From: Fallopia convolvulus | Taxonomy: Eukaryota > Streptophyta > Magnoliopsida > Caryophyllales > Polygonaceae | Assembly (NCBI GenBank): GCA_964016875.1 | Contig: OZ024736.1 | Location: 2,983,001 to 3,047,000, forward strand | Reading direction: 5' to 3' | DNA length: 64,000 nt | In this document: one piece after another, positions 45,829 through 53,988 of the stretch | Position numbering within the stretch: position 1 is the first letter of the stretch | How the letters are laid out: every line of letters starts with the position of its first letter | The notes under the pieces: model-generated | Seen by the model: only the letters and a program-made list of their open reading frames with translations | The model's database searches: none | What the model was told of the DNA's origin: nothing | Position numbers and translations under genes: made by a program

Positions 45829-47338
45829 TGTTGGAAGGGTTTCTTGACAACAAATAAATTTATAATCAAGACCCCGCTAAGTACAGGGAGGTCAGGTTCA
45901 TCCACGGGAATTAGAAGAATCTATGTCTAACTACTAATCCTAATAAAAGAAAACAAAACAAAGCAAAACACTCAAATAGGTGCTCGACACCGACCCACAA
46001 CAGGTCGTAACCAACCTATGCCTCAACACAAACGCAGGGGAAAAACAAGGGAGACAGGTGCTCGGCACCGACCTGACAGTGGTCGTAACCGACCTATCCG
46101 GGTAAGAGAAAACTTCGAAAAACCAAATTAAAGAAGATCTAGAGCAAAGGATTCACCACAACAAGTTTATGCATGCAAACATGAATCAAAATGAACCATA
46201 AATAATCCCATGAATGACTTTCGTCATGATAAATCAAGTAAAAATCTTAACTTTCATAAAGATCTAGACTTGCAATCCTACTTGTTTACTCGAGGTTTAA
46301 CTTTCGTTTCAACCAAATATAACTCAAATTCACAACTTAATCTTTCGATTCAATCATAAACATGAACATGCTTTGACTTTCATCAAGGAATTGATAGCAA
46401 ACAAGAGGATAATAGATAGAGATTAAAAGAGATGGTTCATTCAACTATTCATGCTTTAATTATGCAGAACTCATTGGGTTTGACCCCAACCCTAGAAAGT
46501 AGACTACTCACGATCCATGACACAATCAAAAATCATAGACAAAAGAGAAGACATAATGCAAATCCAAACAAACTTCAATTAAAAAGAAAACTTACAAACT
46601 CAAGCAAACCTCCAAGTCTCTCTTAATCGTCCAAGAGCTTGGAATCAAAGTAACCTAGAAAACCAAACATGCAACTTGTTCCGTTCTCCACAAATAACGT
46701 CTTCTCAAAGCCCTAAAAATGTCTCCTCTAAAAGCTCCCCCTTGAAATAAAACCCTAGAGATCCTTATATAGTGGTAGAAATAAATCTATAAGGAAACTA
46801 AATTCTATCTTAAAAATGCCCATAAATAAAACATTTACTAAACCAAACTTAAGGTGCAAGTAATAATTCCGCCACACACGGTTTAGGTCGTCACCGACCA
46901 TATGTGGGTCGTCACCGACCCTTGGCTGCACTTGATTTCTTTATTTCTTGCTCAAAACTTGCTCCATTGCTTGGTTTTCCTTCAATGTTCCTTCTTCAAT
47001 CACTCTTGGCCTTCTAAGACATCCTTTAGCTCCTTCTTAAAGCAATTTGATCTTGAAATCTTCACTCTTAAATCATCAAACCTTCAAATGCACCGACTCT
47101 TGCTCTTCTATCAACATCACCACCAAACAACTTCTAACACCACCTCCTAGAAAGCTTGAAAAACCGAGATATCTCCTCCTCAACGCTTCAAAAACCTACT
47201 AAAACAATAAACAAACACAAAGGACTCCAACTCCCTAAAGAGGGTCGGAGTTATACACAAAACAAACATAGTAGACCTAGAATGACTCAATTTAGCTAGG
47301 AAACTACCCTTAAAAACTAACTAAAAAGTGCGACATCA
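45829..47338 (-). repeat. Element D2 LTR
   Basis: 1510 bp, TGTTGGAAGG to GCGACATCA, the full-length form of the D LTR. Signature clusters (GGCACCGACC, GTCGTCACCGACC, GGTCGTAACCGACC) lie at 45978-46105 and 46885-46922. Confidence 0.9.
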
Positions 47339-47375
47339 AAATACCCCATACTTAGACTTGCTTGTCCTCAAGCAA
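47339..47375 (-). promoter_or_regulatory. Element D2 terminal hairpin and polypurine tract
   Basis: Minus strand TTGCTTG-AGGA-CAAGCAA (47358-47375), then TCTAAGTATGGGGTATTT. Confidence 0.85.
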
Positions 47376-48749
47376 TCACTTAACATGTATCAAGACCAAT
47401 AAACAAAACTCAAGAATCACCTTATAGAAAAAATAAGCACAATTAGAATAGTGAGCAAACAACTTCCACATCCTAGCATACATGAACATTCCAAGCAATC
47501 ACAATCCAACCTCACCAAAGAATGTATTTCACTCAACTCTCAAAGTGTTTAGGGTATAGTAATGATCACTCGACTCAAATTCCAAGCACAAAACCGCATA
47601 GTTAATGGAACTTATATAAACAAACTCTCCACCGTCGAAGTCAAAACAAGTCAAATCATCAACTGAACTCGGGTGGCTCAATAAAAACTTCAAAGAAGCT
47701 TCCATTCGGCCGGGTTGTAATGGGGCTCGGTAAAAACAAAGGGTGTGGAAATAATTTGGCCTTGTGGTGCTAACTAATCCGGGAATCAAAACTCCTAGAC
47801 TATACATCACTCACCCACATTCTTTCCTCTTCTTCAATCACCAAACACTTAAACTTTTAAGTGCACTACCCTTTTCACCTATCAACATTGTCTTCCTTCT
47901 ATTTTTTTGAAGGTTTTGGACTCTTGCACTTATTATATGGAACTTCCTTCTTTTTTTTCGTGGGGTGGTCGACACTGACCCACTTTGGGTCGGTACTGAG
48001 CTACATACATGCATTTCAAGTCCAAAAACACTTCATTCCTTTTGATTCTCAAAGACAACACTCTTTATCTACCTTCCATAATCACTTTGTTCTCACCCAT
48101 TCAAATCACAACAATTTTCAACAACTTCTTCTAAGTCCTAATTCCCGGATCAAAGAGGTCAAACTTATCATGGCTAGGGAATTTTTGTGGAGCTAGAAAT
48201 AGGCTTTAAGCTCAAAATAAGGGCTACAAAAAGAGGGATCATGTATAGGTAGGAAAAGGAATATAAATAGGCTTTTAAAAATGAGTTCAAAATCATTTGA
48301 TTCAATCGAGTAATGAGCATATCTCCATTGGTCTCAAGTTTTAAAATAACCATGCCATTATCAATTGGTATATTTGCACTTGGAAGAGTATTTCACACAT
48401 GAAAGAGAAAGGAGTAAAAATGTACATCCTTTATAGGCCAAAGATATCTCACTTAGGTTCACATTTTGTTGGATTGCTTTTACTTAGAAATATGCATGCT
48501 CAATTTTCATTATAAGCTCAAAACTCAAAAATCAAGATCATGGTTTAGGTGATTCTTAAAGCATGTCATTGGTTTTACATGATAATGCAAGCAATTTCCA
48601 TCCTAGAACATCTAAGGAATATGGCATTTATCCATCTAAAATCCAAAAGAAAAAGACTCAAAACAAGACTAAACACAACTAAACACACATTAACACAAAA
48701 CAACACATGACTTAAACAAATAAAGACTCAAACAAGTAATCTCTCAAAC
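47376..48749 (-). other. Element D2 3' untranslated region
   Basis: No gene. Close copy of the D1 3' UTR with a few indels; its signature pair is at 47966-48002 and has lost perfect symmetry (GGTCGACACTGACC). Confidence 0.7.
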
Positions 48750-48783
48750 CACCCCATACTTAAACATCAATGTCCCCATTGAT
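48750..48783 (-). promoter_or_regulatory. Element D2 internal hairpin plus PPT-like tract
   Basis: Minus strand ATCAATG-GGGA-CATTGAT (48766-48783), then GTTTAAGTATGGGGTGG. It begins about 70 bases after the ORF1 stop. Confidence 0.7.
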
Positions 48784-48853
48784 TAAGAAAGTAAAGAGAA
48801 AGGTAAGAGAAACTAACTTGGACACAATTTGAAGCGTTGACAAAGGAGGAGAA

Positions 48854-50430
48854 TCATTCTTGAGGAGGTTGAGGAGTTGGTGGAGCTTGGTAAAGGTATT
48901 GCCCCAACCAATGGTTGAAATCCTCTTGAGCATTCCATCTTGCAATATCCTCTTTATGGTCTTCATAATACTCAATGCGGAAGTCGTGAAGCTCTTGTTG
49001 GTAGTTGACAAATTGGTTGTGGTGGTGGTTGAGTTCCCCATAAAGATGGTGTTGGTGAAGCATAAGGGCATCCATTTTAGCCGAAAGAAGAGAGATATCG
49101 GGATTTCCCCCCGAACTTGAACCGGTATGATTTGTGCCTTGCCCTTGAAAATGTGAGCCACCGGACCCATCAAAGCCATAGGGATGAGAGTAGTAAGGGA
49201 CCATGTCAAACTTAGGTCCCATTGTGTAGTCCATCGGGTCGACACCGGGCTGGTTGTTGTAATTTCTGTCCACTGGTGGGTCGACACTGACCCCTTGATG
49301 GTCATAGCCGAGCTGTTGTTGGTCGTCACCGACCCTTTGATGGTCGTCACCGACCTCCCCAGCATGGCTCCTTGGTGATTCCCACTCGAATTCCGCTTCT
49401 CTTGCCGGTGGGTTGGGTATGGCTCTTTGGAATCTGCTAGGATGTCGTCTAATCCTCCCATCTTCCCGGACTTTGGCTCTCATAGGGTAAGGAGCAGGGG
49501 CCCAAACATCATACCAATTAAGGAGATAGAAAAGCTCAAGATTCTCCTCGGTGAGCACCACATCATGAGTCTCATTCTTGCTAATATAGTACTTGTTGAT
49601 GAAACCGGTAGAAGATTGAGCAATCACCTTAGCATTTAAGAAGTACTTTACGTCCATTGCAATGACCGGTCTTGAAGAGTAAGCAGAAAGGTTGACCTTT
49701 AAGGCCTTGGCAAGAATAGCCACAAGCCACCCAAAGTAGGTAGTAGTGTGAGTCTTTTGGGTTTGGTGGTTGATGACGACAGTAGCAAACTCAAATCCCA
49801 AGTTCATGTGGATGGTTGGCTCGAAGAGAATGGTGGATAAGAATGCAATTTCTTGCTTGTGTGGGCGTGAGAGCTCATATTTTGGCCAAATGGTGGAGCC
49901 AAAGATGCGAAGGATAACCCGGAAAACCGGGCTAGCAATGAATTTTCGGGAAGGTGGTTGGTGGGGTACTCCTCTTTGCCGGTGAGATATTGCCACAAGT
50001 CCTTGGCGGGGAAGTCCGTTTGTTTGTATTATCCGGGTGGTGCACGGAAACCCAAGAGCTTGTTGAATTTTTTTATGTTCATCTCGTGCTCTTGATTACC
50101 AAGTTGGAAAGTGACCTTGGAGTGGTTGAAATCGTCTTCATTCCGGTACAAGCAAAAATTAGACATGAATTCACATGTGAGCGCCACATAATGCTCCTCG
50201 ATAGGATGTAGAATAAGGTGTTGAGCGCCAATCCAAGAGAAGGCCTCGAGCACCTCTCTATGAACACCAATCTTTTCGGCCCCGGCTCGTTGATAAGCTC
50301 TTACACTCACATCGCCACGCCACATCTCAAGAAACCGGGATTTTTGATCTTCAGAGTAAAACACCACCGTATCTACTTTTTTCTTGTTCTTCTTTTGCTT
50401 TTTGGCTTGGTGACTAGAGGAAGAAGCCAT
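48854..50430 (-). pseudogene. Element D2: Athila ORF1, one stop and one frameshift
   Basis: ATG at 50430, four bases after a minus-strand TTTTGTAG. MASSSSHQAKKQKKNKKKVD begins a basic N terminus; EHYVALTCEFMSNFCLYRNE and VTFQLGNQEHEMNIKKFNKL form the core also seen in O and C. TAA at 50029-50031 (after FRAPPG) is followed in the same frame by KDLWQYLTGKEEYP; a shift near 49935 leads to 49996-48854, with FRVILRIFGSTIWPKYELSR and ENLELFYLLNWYDVW, then the VGDDHQ-rich tail. The role of ORF1 is unknown. Confidence 0.8.
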
Positions 50431-50445
50431 TGTCCTACAAAACAT

Positions 50446-51654
50446 TCGAGTTTTCCAAGATAATCTTCATAGTTTTAAGGAACAATGCCAAGGCAAAGGA
50501 CACACATGTCACCTCCAAAGAAGTACCCCATACTTACTCAAAGAAACATGCTCAAATTTAGAAAGGATCTCAACCTAGCATGCTTAATCATGAAAAGAAG
50601 ATAAGTAGAGGGAAAGATCATGCTAAACGTATCCAAATCATGGTAAAAGTAGCTCCATCATCATGCATGGAATGAGGGATACCAGTCAATTGGGGTCGGT
50701 ACCGACCCTTGGAGGCTTGGTGACTAGCGAATTCAAAAATAAGATGTTGGTGGGTCGTCACCGACCCCTGGGGGGTCGGCACCGACCATTCCGATCAAGA
50801 GTAAGCCCTCAATTTCGGCCCTTTGTTCATGGAATGTGTACCAAAAAATTCCGAAAAAAATATAATACTCCCACAATCAACCAAACAACAAAGTATGCAT
50901 CAAGATTTCCACATACAACCTTCAATTAATCATGGTATTATATAGATCTAACCACTTAAGCATGCAAACAACCCAAATTTCCATATTAAAACTCAAGAAC
51001 ACCCAAAACCTAGGTTTTCAACTAATCCCTCAAACATAAATCAAGTAAACTTGAATATAAGATCAAAGGAGTAGAAAAACATACCAAATATGAGCAAAAA
51101 TAGTGGAATGAAAGTAGAAGGGGGTCGTAGACGAGCACTAAAGCGGTTCCAAAAATTGAAAAATTATGGTAGGGGGTGAAATTTTCGGTTTTTGTTGAAT
51201 GATTCGGAGGGTTTGTGTAGCACAAGGAAGAATTTTGGTAGATTTGGGACGGGGATGGAGGATTTGTGAGGTTTGAGAGGAAAAGAGAGTGGGTTGGGTC
51301 TATGGAGTTTTTAGGAAGGGAGAGCTCGGCGGTGTGGGGGAGAAAGAGAGGGGAGGGGGTAGAGTTTAAAATAGGTAAAAGTTGAGGGACTTACCTGCAA
51401 TTTCCAATTTTCTGAAATTTTTTACCATAATTGCTTGGAAGGGGTCAGTGACGACCCATAATAGGTTGGTTACGACCATCAAGGCTTTGATTCCTCGCTT
51501 TTGCTTGGGCGTTTCGGCCCACCTCGTCCTCTTCCGCCGTTCTCGTATTCCTACAAAACTTTAGTGGAGAACCAAGACAAGAAACCTAGCTATTCTATAC
51601 TAAGAAAAACAAACGAAACTAGACTAAAAAGAAAAATCAAAACCAAAAACCAAG
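50446..51654 (-). other. Element D2 spacer between hairpins and ORF1
   Basis: Non-coding on both strands as far as I can see. Signature clusters at 50693-50790 (GGTCGGTACCGACC, GGTCGTCACCGACC, GGTCGGCACCGACC) and a decayed one at 51440-51475. Confidence 0.65.
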
Positions 51655-51700
51655 CGGGTTGCCTCCCGAAAGCGCTTAATTTTACGTCTTTAGCTAGACG
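51655..51700 (-). other. Element D2 tandem post-integrase hairpins
   Basis: Minus strand: CGTCT-AGCTAA-AGACG (51685-51700) and CGGG-AGGCAA-CCCG (51655-51668), starting 15 bases after the integrase stop. Confidence 0.7.
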
Positions 51701-51714
51701 AGAAGTACCTCAAC

Positions 51715-52485
51715 TCAGTCTGAAGATGTGAGAGCCCATGTGGCTCGGATTTCCTCATCGGGTTTGGCCCGTGCATAGTATTTCTTCAATCGATGCCCAT
51801 TGACCTTAAAAATCCCTCCATTTTCATCTAAGAGTTCGACCGCTCCATGTGGGTAGATGTGATGAACAACGAATGGTCCACTCCATCGAGATCGTAATTT
51901 TTCGGGAAAAAGTCGAAGTCTTGAGTTGAAAAGGAGTACTTGATCACCATTGTTGAAGGTCTTTGGGATGAGCTTCTTATCATGCCACTTCTTGGTTCTT
52001 TCTTTGTAAATTTTGGCATTTTCATACGCTTGGAGCCTTAACTCTTCCAATTCTTGCAAGTCCATAAATCTTTTTGCTCCGACCGCGTCAAGATCCATAA
52101 TGAGCTCTTTGAGAGCCCATAGAGCTTTATGTTCGAGCTCGACGGGCAAATGGCATGACTTTCCATACACAAAATTGTAATGAGTAGTGCGGAGTGGCGT
52201 CTTGTATGCGGTACGGTATGCCCAAAGTGCATTATCTAACTTGGAAGCCCAATCCTTCCTTGAGCGGGAAACCGTCTTCTCCAAGATGTTTTTAATTTGT
52301 CGGTTGGAGATCTCCACTTGACCATTAGTTTGGGGATGGTAGGGAGTTGCCACCCTGTGAAGGACCCCATACTTAGACAAAAGTGCCTCAAAACTCCGCT
52401 CAATGAAGTGAGAACCGCCATCACTAATAAGGGCTCGGGGAACACCAAAGCGGGGAAAAATGTTGGACTTCATAAAAACTTTCCT
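51715..52485 (-). pseudogene. Element D2: integrase C-terminal two thirds, 5'-truncated
   Basis: Open to the stop at 51715. It starts inside the catalytic core (MKSNIFPRFGVPRALISDGG) and has the second Asp and the Glu (NGQVEISNRQI), followed by the plant Ty3/gypsy C-terminal domain (VLLFNSRLRLFPEKLRSRWS, GPFVVHHIYPHGAVEL). The HHCC zinc region and first Asp are lost at the deletion junction. No lesion is seen within the kept part. Confidence 0.9.
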
Positions 52486-53345
52486 TAGGTTTTATTATGC
52501 TATCTTTTACTTTGGTTCATACGTTAGTTTAAATTTGGAGAATTTTGGGAGACAAACCCTAGTTTGCAACATTGAAGAGAGATTTAACTCTTGTAAGTTT
52601 GATTATTCTTTAATGTCAATTTCTAGCTAATTTTCCCATGTCCACCTAGTTAGTTGAAATTGTATGCATGATCGTTTGTGAGATTTGAATTATTTCTATT
52701 TGCCTTGACTAGATTGAATCTCTCCGTGCTTGATTGATTAAATTCACTTAGGATTATAATAGCTTGATCACCTATTCTACTTCTAGGTTGAATTACAACT
52801 AGAATAACTAAATAGACGGTGAAATTTGATTATTCATGGATGAATCCTTTGATTAAACTTATAGACGGTGGAATAAGGTTAATCAAAGGCGGAGAATTTA
52901 ATCACAAAACTTCATGAATAGACGGTGGAATTCATGAACTATGTTTCTATTGAATGCTATTGAACTTAATTGCATGATCAATTTGACATAGAATGTTTTC
53001 TAGGTTAATTGGTTAAAAGGTTGTAAAAGACGGTGTATATTAATAGCCACATTAAGCTTGAATTTCATAAATTCACAATAGATTAGTCAAGGGAAATCGA
53101 AATAAGGATAATCAAGGATCAAAACTCATGTATGCAATGGATACGAAACTAGTTGGACGCTTTTCTCCATATTTGAATCTTTAATCGTTTTACTTGCTTC
53201 ATTTTACTTGCTTAGATTTTTAGTTTAAAATCACAAAAACCACCATTTACTTAGTAATATTATTTAAATACAAATAATCCGATTCCCTGTGGGTTCGACC
53301 CTTGCTTCCACTATACCTAGGTTAGGAAGTTAGGATATTTCTTTG
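52486..53345 (+). repeat. LTR-like (R-U5) fragment, perhaps the O 3' LTR
   Basis: AT-rich non-coding sequence with five AGACGGTG/AGACGGTGG motifs and, near its end, GATTCCCTGTGGGTTCGACCC, the segment that in reverse complement marks the A LTR (GGGGTCGAACC). This is typical of the 3' part of plant Ty3/gypsy LTRs in plus orientation, the orientation of O. No matching copy is in the window, so ownership by O is inference; a solo LTR of another family is the alternative. Confidence 0.45.
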
Positions 53346-53609
53346 ACAGTGCTTTTACCTTGACATAAAAGTGCTCCTCAGTTAATTGGGTGAAATTTTT
53401 GAATTAGATCCTTCCTTCTTAGGGGAAGAAAAGCTTTCACGGTCAACTATTGGATATTCAGCAGCTACATCCTTAGAATGGAGTTCCGGGCTTGCTTTGA
53501 TAACGATAACAGAGAGCAGGTGCGTCCACTTCTCCACTGCCATAAAAAGAGCCTGACTGCCCGTGAAAATATTGATAATTCTATTAGTATCGATAAATTG
53601 TTAAAAGTA
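53346..53609. other. Unassigned flank between LTR-like fragment and MULE
   Basis: About 260 bp with no gene or repeat I recognise. It ends with TTAAAAGTA (53601-53609), taken as the MULE target duplication. Confidence 0.4.
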
Positions 53610-53706
53610 CGCGGGATTCATACGCACAGAATTTTTTTAAAAGCGCACAGAATCTCCTCGCAACGACGATGCGCGCGAAATAGCGTTGCGCGGAAGGGCA
53701 AAACCG
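53610..53706 (+). repeat. MULE left terminal inverted repeat
   Basis: Shares GCGCACA, AAGCGCACA, TCGCAACG, GCGCGAAAT and GCGTTGCGCG in order with the reverse complement of the right end. GCGCGAAA at 53673-53680 is an E2F-like site. Confidence 0.82.
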
Positions 53707-53736
53707 TAAACTGAGGTAAATGAGTCGGGAAATGAA

Positions 53737-53890
53737 TTTGGGCCGCACGAAATGGGCCTGTGAGGACGAGCGCAAGCCCGTTTCGCTGGTCTTTAGGGTT
53801 TCAGAACAAATTGAGCCGGACAGCTTTGGGCCGCACGAAATGGGCCTAAGAGGCGCCGCGCAAGCCCATTTCGAGGCTCCTTAGGGTTAA
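53737..53890 (+). promoter_or_regulatory. Duplicated promoter-like block upstream of the PMD gene
   Basis: Two imperfect units, about 88 bp apart, share TTTGGGCCGCACGAAATGGG, GCGCAAGCCC and TTAGGGTT. GGGCCT/AGGCCC (site II-like) and TTAGGGTTT (telo-box complement) are together typical of plant promoters active in dividing cells. The PMD ATG is about 100 bp downstream. Confidence 0.5.
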
Positions 53891-53988
53891 AAACGCGAGC
53901 GCGCCGCCATCGTCTTCAACCTCGAGCTTCGAAACCCCGATTCGCGCAAAACCAGATCTCGGAAAAAAAACCCATCCCGTCAAACACC

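Larger units (their letters stand above)
45829..52485 (-). mobile_element. Element D2: second D copy, inserted in D1 and 5'-truncated
   Basis: Starts with a full LTR (45829-47338) placed inside the D1 ORF1 (flank CAATT, 45824-45828). Minus-strand order from the right: partial integrase, tandem hairpins, spacer, ORF1, internal hairpin, 3' UTR, PPT, LTR. The sequence breaks off near 52485 inside integrase; RT, protease, gag, PBS and the right LTR are lost, as is the far half of D1. Confidence 0.88.

Noticed and set aside
42453..47338. D1 LTR and D2 LTR as the two LTRs of a single element
   Set aside because: No PBS adjoins the left side of 45829; the sequence there is the middle of ORF1. Each LTR is followed by its own PPT, 3' UTR and ORF1, so they are two copies.
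50693..50790. CRISPR-like array of short repeats
   Set aside because: The repeats are family-specific palindromes with irregular spacing inside plant retrotransposons; no cas gene, no uniform spacer.
53478..53714. Plus-strand frame across the MULE left end
   Set aside because: It crosses the target duplication and the TIR, so it joins unrelated sequence and cannot be an old gene.
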